NCBI RefSeq assembly: GCF_018691265.1
Contig: NW_024881295.1
Span: 20,388,243 to 20,452,242, forward strand
Origin: Tyto alba
Taxonomy: Eukaryota > Chordata > Aves > Strigiformes > Tytonidae
Direction of reading: 5' to 3'
DNA length: 64,000 bases
Shown here: positions 14,301 to 26,300 of the stretch, one piece after another
Layout: every line of letters starts with the position of its first letter
How positions within the stretch are numbered: position 1 is the first letter of the stretch
Position numbers and translations under genes: made by a program
The notes under the pieces: model-generated
Databases searched by the model: none
What the model was told of the DNA's origin: nothing
The model's input: the letters and a program-made list of their open reading frames with translations, nothing else

Positions 14301-17300
14301 TGCTTTATGATCATATATGTATCTTTGTAAAGACAAAGGGTTCCTTATTGAGATATCCCATAATGCTACTCCACTTCACAGCTCAATACAAAGGTTTTCC
14401 TAATTGCTGGCACTTCAAGCTCAGCACGGCAAACAAAACTCAAGCTGTGTTCTTCCCACTTCATACATAACCAGGAGCAATCCAAGTTCCAGATATGAAG
14501 CCCTAATTCTACTGAGGATGCATCAGGCAGGCAAGAACACATCTGGTCGCCTCATCATTACACGCGTCCAGCAGGATTATAGAGAGAGAACGGTAGCATC
14601 CAATAGATAAACTGGAAATTATAACTGAGAAGAGGAAAACGGTTCACAGAATCTTTTTTTAATGACTGTAACGCTTTCAATATCCCCACTCCAAATGGCA
14701 TGTTACTATAAATGAGATCCCCTCACATAAAAATTTTCCCATTCTTCAACTATCAAGACACACTAATGGAGATTATATGGAGACCCACACACAAAAGATT
14801 AAATACAATACACTACACCTTTCTGTAAAGTAGGAAACAGTTGGTATCCATTAGGAAAATCCTAAGGAATAAAATTCTACATCCTGTTTTTAGTTTTGTC
14901 TAATTTAGGAATGGATGGTAGTCACAGGGTTGCTTCTCCTGCCACCCCAGGTTAACTAGAGGGGAAAAAAAAAAAAAAAAACAAAAAAAAAAAACAACAA
15001 TGACCTTTCAGATAGAACGCTAGGGATTTTTTCCAGGGTTTATTGCTTGAGATAAGTGCTCAATGCCTGGGAACTACAAACGACAAATAAATGTCTGGTA
15101 CGCATTACGTTTCACACACCTCTGGAAGCACCGGCACATGAGAAGAGCAAAAGGAAGTGATGCAACTAGGGAATTAAAAAGTTTTAGAGCTTCCCCACCC
15201 ATGTATCTTATGGTGTAACCCAAAGATGCTCTTAAGCATCCTATAGTCTCCATGGAAAAAATAAGGCTCTAACCTTACGTGCCCCATCCTCCAGCTCATC
15301 CTGTGGCAAATCAGGGTTGCGCTCAACCTGAAGATTCCAGCGGTCCAGCTGGACAATGGTCCCATCTTCTACATGGCACAGGATCTTGGACACTGGTTCA
15401 TCTGTGTAACCCTGACAGCAGAGTGTCATCATAATATCAGCCATGGATAGTGAAAGCAAAGCAAGTCACTCACCAATTACCTGGCAGACCTCCCTCCTTT
15501 CACACAGACCCAAAACACCAGATCAAATGTTCCTAAAAACACCTCAAATATTTCTAAATTTTGATATATCAAGCATCTTAACAAGCTATTGCTGAGGTAC
15601 ACAAATCTTGGGCAGGCAAAGTAAGGCCACAAGAGAGGAACTCAAAGTGTATTTGCCTTGCCTGGAATAATTCCAGTGGCATAGCCAATAATAAATACAG
15701 AGAAACAAAGTTTAAACTATGCTTAAATTAGAAGCTTGCGTATCCTCCTCATTACTTGGCCTGAAATACCAGATACATTTGTGTGCACTTGTATGACAAC
15801 AACTATGCTGTTAGCAATTCAAGATCCCAGACTGGAAATTGAACCAAACCGTTGTGCCTAACTGAAGAAGACCTTGGACAGAGTGTTGCCTGCTATTTCA
15901 GCCAACATAAATTTTCACCCTACACAACGAAAACAGAGAAGCAAATTGAGACCCACGCGTAAAAGTACCCCAGTCAGTGCTTACCCCACCCCAGTTGAGG
16001 GTGCGGGCAAGGTCATTCCCAGTGCCAAGTGGAAGGACAGCCACAGGAGGCGGAGGGCTGAGCTGCAGCTCATCCAGGATGGAGAGGATCCAGCCCACCT
16101 ATAAAATGAGAAATGCAGAGAACTCTTAGGAAGATTAAAAGGCATGGAGAAAAGGAAAAAGCCGTCGTTTGATCGTATCCCCTTTACAGAAAAGATCAAG
16201 TAAAACAAAAGGGAAAAGAAAAACAGAGGATAACTGAAATTTAACTCTACAACTGCCTCATCTGAGATTTCGCCTTTTGGAGAACAGGTACAGCAGTTTT
16301 GCTGTGGTTTAAATGCAGCTGGCAGCCAAACACCACATAGCCACTCGCTCACCCTCCCCTGCCCAAGGGATGGGGAGAGAATTGGAGGCGTCAAGGGAGA
16401 CTTGTAGGTTGAGATGAAAACAGTTTAATAATTGAAATAAAATGATAACTAGAGAAAGTACAAATGAGTAACGGGTGTTGCGATTGCTCACCACCCACTG
16501 ACCGATACCCAGCCTGCTCCCAGCTAGTGATCCCAAAAACCAAGATCCTGAAACCACAATCCCAGAAGTGAGAGAGAACCCCCTCCTCCTTTATACACTG
16601 AGCGTGACGTTCCATGATATGGAATATTCCACTGGCCAATGTGGGCCCGGTGCTCTGGCCATGCTCCCTCCCAGCTCCTTGTGCACCTGCACACGGGCAG
16701 GACACAGGGAGTTGGAGAGTCCTTGACCTCTCAGCAACAGCTGAAAACATCAGTGGATTATCAGCGTTCTTCTCACACCGAATCCCATACTGAATCCAAA
16801 GCATAGCACTATTCTAGCTACTAAGAAGAAAAATTAACTTTATCTCAGCTGAAACCAGGACAAGTTTTCATGAGGTTCCTGTGTAAGCAGAAGGAATGGG
16901 ATGTAAACACTAGTTACCTTTAACAGCACACAAAGATACTGAAGAAAGGGAACACATAAGCTCCCATTCTTTAAGCAAGAAATAAAAAACCCCCATAGAA
17001 TTACACCTAGTATTATAAGGCTGCCTAAATATTGCTCTGTAAAATAATGTATGCAAAAATGAGTGAAGAATAATATGGACAATTCATTATATTTTTTTTT
17101 TAAGTGCAGTTATGCTAAAGGAAATTAAACTTTTGACAGCTGTTATGAAAGAAAATGAGACACATTAGAATAACATAGTATCTCAGAGCATGTCCCGGAA
17201 CAGAGGGTCCAAATGAAGTCAAACATGGACTTGCTCACAGGTCTCCCATTCCTCAGACAAGAGCCCTTAGTGCTTAATTATTTTATTCAGTGCAAAGCAT

Positions 17301-20300
17301 AATATATATATAAAATATATATATATTCTAGTCATACATATATACACATATATATGCAAAATAAAAGACTAGAATAAAAGATGAACTCTAATGATCAGTA
17401 TTGAAGGCTTTGGGCTGGAATGATAAATCTGGCTCTTTTGTATCGTAAGCTGTTAGTTATTTTAGAGACCCATTTCTCTCTCCTATCCCTATTCTGGACT
17501 ACATAAAACTTTCAAACAGAAATCTAGCCAGAAGGAACAAATTAGTGTAAAATACTTTGTTTTCATTAAATGGTAATTTCCAAGAGGGGAAAGAATTGTT
17601 GCTGAAGATGTTATCAAACTTCTTATGACTGAAATTCTTGCTACAAGAAAATAGAATTATTTCTCACCTCTAAAAAAAAAAAAAAAGAAAAAAAGTTGTG
17701 AAAGAACCTGTGCTGCAATTTTAGATAACTTCTTAAGAAAAAAAATAAGTGTAAGAAGATTGATTTTTTTTCCCATCATGCCAGTGTTCAAAGATGCAGT
17801 CTCTACTGGAAATGCGAACTTATAAATAAGACAGAAAACTAAAAACCTGACTGAAGCTGGACAGGATTTTTCCTCCCCCAGTTAATATTGCTATGATTTC
17901 AAATAGATTATTAACCCAAACTGAGATGATACTGGAGCTTCATGAAAAGCATCCAGCATAACACGGGCATGGGGAACAACAGCTGGAACTTGAAGGACTA
18001 CAGAGGAGGTAGCCTGATAAATATAGCAACCACCACACTACTCAGTACTCTAGGGTATGTCTTTCTCTAAGTCTCTTGACAGATAAATTTCATTTTGTAT
18101 GAATAGCATTTATCAGACAGTTGTTTACTATAACCAATTGTCCAATTATTAAAGCATTAATCTGGGATGTGATCCCATTTTAAAGCTCAATGTCTGACAT
18201 CAGTCATCTGAATCACAACTCATGAACTTGGATGTCACCAAAGGTACTTCGGTTTATCATAGGCATGATGGTAGGACCAGGTAGAGTCCTTAAGGGATTT
18301 TCAGAGGTAAGTGATCCTCTACCTTTCAAAATATCTATCCTTCAGTATCAATAGCAGGAGACAGAACAAAGAGTCCCGGTAACTTCACCAGGGCCAGGAC
18401 TTCTTAAAGAGTCCTCTGTCATTAGCCCTTTGTCACTGCCACTGATTTAATCTGTACATCTGTGCATCCGTCTCCTGCTGGTACAGGCAACATTACAATA
18501 CCTACCACTTTTGTAAATGTTTTTAACTGATAACCAGAAACTTCAAATTACTAATTTATAAGTACAACACTGCTATTTAACTTGAGGTCATTTCTGAACC
18601 TTGTACATCAGTTTTACAATGAAGGATGACACAGACTCATTTCCCTGTAAACAGAAAGCTCCTGACTGCTTTGAAAGCAAAGCTTTCCTCTTATGCCCTA
18701 GAAAGAAAGAGCAAGCGGTGATGATGGAAAAGTTACAGTAAATTCTGATTCACCTCAGTTATGCAAGGTAACATCTGGTCTCATTGAATATTCACTAAGT
18801 CCATTTGAGCCAGATTTTTCATTTCTGGATGTAATGGCTTTGGGAATAACTAGATATTAATTTGCTTCAAACTAAACAGCAGCAAAGGTAATAGCGGAGT
18901 GCTGCTCATACTAACGAGAAGGTGCTGCCACCTGCTGCTTGCGCTGCCCAGCCAAGGGGAAAACAAAGGATGGTCAGACTCAGCGTAGCTGCATTCATTT
19001 CTATTTTAATATTTCCAGGACGAAATATTTTTTTCCCTTATTAAAAAAGAAAAATACTCTCAGAAACAGACAGAAACACTTTTTTTTTGCAGCTTTTGCC
19101 TCCTTTTAAAGTAACACCTTGCACGTTTCTCAAGGAAAGTTCACAATTCAGTAACAGTAATATCTTATTTTCCCAGGTACCAGCAAGAGATCAGTCTAAT
19201 CACATTTAATTTTATTCTTCACTTTTGCAGGGGAAGCACTGGTATTAATAACCCCTACAGCTGGGGTTTTAAAGGACAGAAGCTGAACAGAGAGTTCTCC
19301 CAGAAATTCAAGGAGAGGTAGGTTAAGGGTAAAGATTCAACTCACTACAGAACAAAAAAAAAAAAAAAAAAAAAATCCCCTCTGTGCCCTAAACACATAC
19401 ATATATCTATCCTGGCCATCCATTGCACCTTTCAGGCAGTAATGCATTTTCTTTACCATACTTTCTGTTACTACTTTTATCAAATGCATGTTCGGGCAAC
19501 TGAGCTTCACAGAAATTAAAGGTCAGTTCTTCAGCTGTATTTAGGCACTCAGTGGCACAGACTGGGATTTACAATACTCCTAAGTACTGGAAAGAGTAAT
19601 GCAGTTGTAAAGCCTCCATTGCCACTCATGGCCTCCAGATCCTGAACCGCAGATACTGTCTCCAACTGAAGTGCCTAAATCCTTTAAAGAGCTGGCCCTA
19701 TTTGCTTATCCAAAAACACACAGAAATTCAGTACCAAACAAAAATACTGAACCTGGACCTGACAGATCCCAGGTTAGTAGTATGACCAATGCAATATCCT
19801 TCCTCACAGATGCTTCGTAAAAAAAGCGGGGAAACTCACTCTCTTTAGGCACAGAGGAGTCCCTATTGACTGTACTTGGACATCATGGAGACAATAGTAG
19901 GAAGGAGCAAAAATTAAGATTTAATAGCTCCTGGATACTGATTTAACCTGCTAGACCTTCATATCTATGTAAATATTGAGAGGAGGCCAGCAAAGTTAGT
20001 CTTTATTTTTTTTGAAGCTGTACCAAATATTTATGCACTTAACAGATAGGACCTTGAACATGAGGATCTTGCCCCATCACTGCGCAGGCCACGCCACACA
20101 GATAATTTGAAAAAAAGTAGGTTTCACAAGCATAAGATACATTATCTGGCTCTGCGGGCATCACAAGGTGGGAAACCCACACCTGTGAGGAATTTAATCA
20201 CTTGGTCGATGACGACAGAGTTGCCAGGCACCTACCGTCCCGTCCCCGCCACAGGCCAGGATCCGCAGGTTTGGCACTTTTCTGTACAGCTCCAGCCTGG

Positions 20301-23300
20301 TCAGGGGAGAGAAAAAAGGGAAAAAAAAGTAAGAACAGTAATGCAGGTACTATTCATGCATTTTGCAGAGTGAGAGTTTAACTGCTGCTCATTGCATTTT
20401 CAAATATTCAATACTAAGGATGTGGGTGGAGGGGGGCGGGGAGAGGGGGACAGAAATCAAAAAAAGGAAGTCTCAGTGTTACCAAAAGCCTTGGAAGTGA
20501 GGAGGCATCAGTCTTGGCAGCTTCGGCCAGCATCAGCCCCAACCCAACCTGAGCCCTGTAGCACATTTCACATCTTCACACACACCCTAGGATGTGAAAT
20601 GAGTCCTTCCTCCATGGTTAGCCTGAGCCACCATTTCTGAGGCATGTAGAACATGACAGCTTCTTCAACAGGTAACATTTTTTTAATACCACAGAAGGCA
20701 AGAGCATCTAATAGAGTTACTTCTCTGGATATGTGATCTAAGATACCAACAACAGAGCCAAAAAAGCACCCATGGAAGAACTGCTCCTTTAGTCGCATGA
20801 AAGAGAGGTAGAGTGAAATATCTTGTAATGGAGGGGATAGAGAGCTGAGTGACCATAGGACCTAATCCTCCTTTAACTCCATTAAACAGCCCTGAAAAGT
20901 GTATGTCTACCTTAAATCTTCTATACATCATGAGAGGAAGAGCAGTGGAGGTGTTTCTGCAGGAAAAAAAAAGCTCGGATGCCTTGAATAACAAATACCT
21001 GGACTGTTCTTATACAGGTAAATATTTGATTTTACATCTTTTTGTACTGCCTAACTAGTGTAAGCAGTGCTGAACAGATGGTTAAGTAACGCAAGTATCC
21101 CTGTCTCTAATACCATAGAAGGATGGTCTCTTAACCCTTAGCATTGAGAATCATCCCTTTAAAGACAAGTCCTCCCTTCCTTGGAAGAGGCTCACACTTC
21201 AGCTACTGCTCAGATAAGCCAAGTTAGTTACTCAGCAAGCAGAAATATTTGCATGCTGCTGTCACGTATGGAAATCTGGAGGCCGCCTCACCCCACCATA
21301 GTGCTGAGCCATTAAGGAAGGGTCAGGCACTGGGACCAGCAGCAGGTCTGTCCTGGAGCCATCTGGAACTGGCTCTGTCTGACACGGGGGCAGCTCCTGA
21401 TCTCTCCTCACAAAAATCACTCCTGCAACCCTCCCCCCTGGCTACCAAAACCTGGACACATAAACCTCATACACCAAGCAGACCTTTGTCTGCTTTCCTG
21501 ACCAGAAAAGAATTATGGTCAACAGCTCTGAAGGCTAAAGAACTTACGCATCTCTTGGCCCTTCCTGAGAGAGATCAAAGACCTGGCGTGGATTCAAATA
21601 CCACATAAACATTTGGAGAACCTTGGTGCCCTGGGAAGAAAAGAAAAACAAAGGAAGGGAAATTATGAATAGTTTAATGATTATCTTCTGTGCTTTATAA
21701 AACAATCATAAAGAAAAAAAAAAACTAAAAAATGGCATAGAAGATGACTGTTCTATAGAATAGTAACCCACCATTCTGGGGAGGGTGCATATGCATACAC
21801 ATAGACTAAATTTAACTACATAGATCACTAATGGTTCATAGGAGCAGGCACTTGGGGTCAGACCAAAGGTCCAGTTCCCCCAGCAACCTGTTCTGCCTGC
21901 AACAAGAAAAAAAAATGTCTGTTATCCCACACCACCCTCACCATACATGACAGAATGAAGCTGAACAAGCTTGTAGGCAAAGTCACCATCAGGTTGAACA
22001 GTGTCCTGCCCAACACCCCAGCAATGACATTGCTTTGACCTCCACCATCACCACCGTAAACAGTCGTAACTGTAGCCCTCTGCCACCTAATGAAGCAAGA
22101 GTCAAGGATTCTATGGGCTACAGCTGCCCCAGTGCTTCCTCATTCAGTGAAGTGTGGCCAGCCCATCACCTAAAGACATAATTTCTGCTTTCTCAAACTC
22201 TTTTATTCATATTGCAGACACTCAAATTCCTTCCTTTAAGTTCTGCCCAGACACAAAGTGGCAGGACCTCTTACTAGTAGAAGAGGGCTAAGAACCCTAT
22301 AGGGTAAGCTTGTACTCCAAAGCAATTCAAGAATGCATTTCAGACATGGCCTGGGGTGTGCAAGCCAGGAATTTTCAATAGCTCCTCCTTCTGAAGAATG
22401 GTTCTTCTATCTGACACCTTCCCCTAAGTGGAGAACCTAGAATAGCAGTCAAAGTGCCTAGGAAAATGTATAAGAACAGAGAAAATAAATGGGATGTTTG
22501 CTGTAGGTATTCTCTCAGCCTCAGCTATTTGCAGTTCATAGAACTCTTGAGCCACCGAGCGGTACAGAAATTTAGTAAGCTTCAGAATTTTCTCATCCAA
22601 ATCTCTCCTTCAGTTCATGTAAGCTTTTAGCATTCACAACATCCTACGGCAAGGAGTTTTGAAGCTGAACTACACACTGTGAGAAGGACCAACTTTTTTC
22701 TTTGTTTTTAATCAGTCTCTTAGCAGTTTCATTTGATATCGTCCTTAATTCTCCTAACAGAGGAGAAAGTGAGCAGCAGCTATGCTATTTTCCACGCTCT
22801 ATAGGCCTCTATTGTATCTTACATTAATCTTTTCTTTTCAACTAGAAGGGCCTGGTTATCAAAAGGCACTCAGTTTATCTGATATTCAAAAAGTTGCAGA
22901 ACTCATCTGGAAAACATTCACTTGGGTAAGTTTTAATTCCAAGAACCCTAAGAAAGAAGTCTGCTACATGCTAGTCACTGAAACTTGGTTCTCTATGGCA
23001 CAGTACAAGACCAGTAATAATTTTTTAAATGTCATAGAAACATGTAATTTCACATTCACTAATTTCACTAGGCTTTCTTAGTAAAATTAAACCACATTTT
23101 GGATAAAAGTCTAAGATGTCACTGGCAATCTAAATTTTCTGTGGAAAGATGAAGTCTCCTGAGAACCTCCAAACTATCACTTTAGATTCTTTTCGAGAAT
23201 CTGAAGGTAGGAATACAACTGCTCAAATACTCAAGTATACATTCCATCCATCCAGTTCCACTGAAGTGCAAAGGGCGTTCAACATCAAGGATCTCCTCTG

Positions 23301-26300
23301 AGGACTGCAGTTCAGGCATAGAGTTATTCCTATCTGACTGATCAACAACTAGTCTCATTTGAAGCAACACTGTTGATAAACTACAACTTTGTGACCCTGA
23401 TCCAGATGATGTTCTTACCTGATTCCCTCCACTTTTTGGATTGACAAAAACCAGCAGTGGCTTCATGAGTGGAGAGGAGATAGGCTTTATCACAAATGGC
23501 CGACCTTTGTTATCCTGAAAAAGAGATGCAAGAAACAGCTTTAGTATAAGCTATGTATGTTTCCCTGGCCTAATACATGCAGAAGACCTAGCCTAGCTCT
23601 GACAAAACTACCTCAGGTAGTGGAAATAGTACAGCCATGTTAATGTGGTGCTCAGATGGCACTAATTTATCCAGCTGAGGCAATCTAGTAAGAAAATAAA
23701 AGGGGGGCAGGGGGGTGGAAATCACTTCAGGTCAGCACAAGACTATTTTAAAAATTTACTCTATGTTATTTCCCCTCAAAAAAATTATTCACACAGTGCT
23801 AATAATGGGTCAGATAAAGTGCTATTTCTAATACGAAGTTTTCCAGCGGAAAATAGAATGACCCAAGCTACTTATTTCATTAATTCCATCTAACAGGCAA
23901 GTTGTATCAGAACTTATTTGCACATGATCTGCTCTTGAACACTTGGCCCTTCTGCCCTCCCACCTTTGAACAAATGCCACAAGTCAAACATGACATGTCA
24001 ATGAGAAAACTATTTGCCTCCCTGCTCCCTACCCCTGCGGGACACCAGAGAGCCCAGTAGCGAGGGCACTCTCCTGGGCTGTGGCAGACACAGATTCAAA
24101 TTTCTGGTCTGCAGTTCTCCTACCACCCATGTGAGGACCTTAAACAGAGAGCCCTGGCTATGCAGAGGTGAGTATCCCTCCACCTCTCTCATGATGCTGC
24201 TGTTCCTCTAACCAAATCCACCAGACGACATCTGGAAACAAGGTCTTCTATAAGCTACATGGTGAATCAAACCATCAGATCACTCATCCATTTTCTCTCT
24301 TTCTCTGTGGCCCAATGTCAATTTTCACACAAACAGACGATTTCCAATATGACTTCTCTTGAACTGGTCCTCAAACTGGACCAGACCCTTGCATCAGTGC
24401 ACTCACCATGGATTTCACAACCCCAGTTTCACACCCCTGCTCTGCCTAGTGGAAACCAAGGGTCTGAGCTGAGTCTCTTACATCCCAAGGGAATGCTGTT
24501 TCATTAGGTTGCTGGTCCTTCTGGAGTCTGGTATGTTGTTTCTTGAAAAAAAAATCAACTCAGCAAATAAAACTTCTCATACAAGTTTTATCAAAACTGA
24601 TCTCTTCTCACAACAAATTCAACAGCATGGCATTTTCCCATGAGAAAAAAAAATAAAAAACACTGAAGTAAAATAATTAAACTTTAAAGTCTGCATTTAG
24701 GCATTTAAACAAAAGGAGCCTGATTTCCAAAACACCTGAATACCTACTTCATTGCCTCTTTTGCTGGCTTTTCTTTTAAAAGACGTTCTCTTCTTTCGCC
24801 GTGTTGAAGTCTTTAGGGAGTTCTACATCAAAAGAAAAAAGAATACATGAAAAGCAAAACAAAATTTAGAAGACAGGCCCAGACAGAGCCCCTTTACGAA
24901 GCTCTTCCATGCATGTCCACTTGGAGAATGATAAGAGTATCTGGCACATGCTCGAGATTTAAATTACATGCGCTGCATGCTTTACACTTCCACACCACCG
25001 TTTATGGAGAAAGCCACACACGGAGACCAGACTGGTGCTTTGGAACTGGAAACTTTCCCACGCTGTGAGGGGGGAAGAAGATCAGATGCTCCCATAGACT
25101 CACATAACACCACATGTTGTACCTGCCAACCCTCCCAATAGGGGTAGGAGACGCCCGTTTCCCCTTCGGGGCTCCAGTCTCCTGCCCAATCAGGCTCGTC
25201 TCCTGGTATGGAGACCACCTGTATAAAGATGTAATAAAAAACATGATAAATGAGATATTTTTCATGTTTTTTTTAGGAAAGAAAACAACAAGTTTTAGCT
25301 CTGGCAACCATTATGACTCAACATAACGTAGGCCACCATGGCGTATGATGCTGGCACTGTGGAGTCAGTTCCAGTCTATCAAGAAACTTGTGTAATCATC
25401 TGCTTAGGAACAAACTGAATTGTTAACATTTAAGGATTTAGGTGAGAGGGGTGTTTGTGGGGGTTTTGTTTACTTTGTTTTTAAGTAACAATATCACTTA
25501 AATACATGGAAAAAAATTAATAATAAAACTGCTTGTATTTTTGAAGAACCTAATAAAATAGAACTTGCATCAAAGCTATTCTCCAGGCTGGCGATAGCCT
25601 GCTCAATAATACTGAACCAAAAGTTTTTCTGGTGTGATAAGAACAATCCAAGAAGGTGAATTTTATTTTATTTTTAAATCATTTTAATTCAGTAACTGAA
25701 TTCATACCTGCAGGAAACCCTAATCCTTTCCATATGCTTGCAACTTTATATTATAGGAAATATTACTATATATTGAGAAAATTTTTATATTTCAATTTCT
25801 AGTCTAGCCATCACCAGGAAATAAAGTAACACAGGGAATTAGAAGAAAGTTTATTGATTTTTTTCTGGTTTAAGGAGAGGAAGCAAAACCTGCTCAGTTC
25901 ATCCAAAAGTTCATTCCTGTCCTGACCTTATTTTAAAGAGTACCACTACTGAAAAAAGTGAACAACCAGAGATTATCAAATCTGTAAGCCGTGACGTCTG
26001 TCCTTAATCCTGCTTGCTTACCAACACTAACACGAATAGCTACTAGATTCTGTTTAATACCTAGCAACCACTGTCAGAATTTCAAGACTTCAGTATGACA
26101 CACTAGATACGGAAGTTAATGTTTCCACATAACTCAGAGGTTAAGAAAAACTAACAGCTACCTAGCTCAAAACACCTGAAGACACCATCTTTTTTTCGCA
26201 CAGACCAAGGAAGCATGCCGTAGAGCACGAGGTCCCAAGCTTTTTGTCACCTCTCAGCATTCCTTGTGGACCAGGACATAGCCATGACTTGTTGCTTACT

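Larger units (their letters stand above)
16099..20235. other. DGKI: Intron of DGKI with solo LTR, AT repeat and a SINE-like fragment
   Basis: 4137 nt splitting GGDGT from VGWIL. It contains the solo LTR (16300-16862), an AT microsatellite (17301-17356), an A run (19354-19375) and a probable ancient SINE (19640-19810). The rest is unassigned. Confidence 0.7.

Noticed and set aside
18715..18760. Second C/D-box-like arrangement (GTGATGATG ... CTGA) with a GGTG/CACC end pair
   Set aside because: Also about 40 bases in total, shorter than known C/D snoRNAs. The four-base stem is expected by chance.
24740..24748. Alternative donor GTATTC after GAAGTAG at the basic-segment exon
   Set aside because: It would leave one extra base and put the next exon (DNKGRPF) out of frame. 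GAA|GTAGGT keeps the frame.
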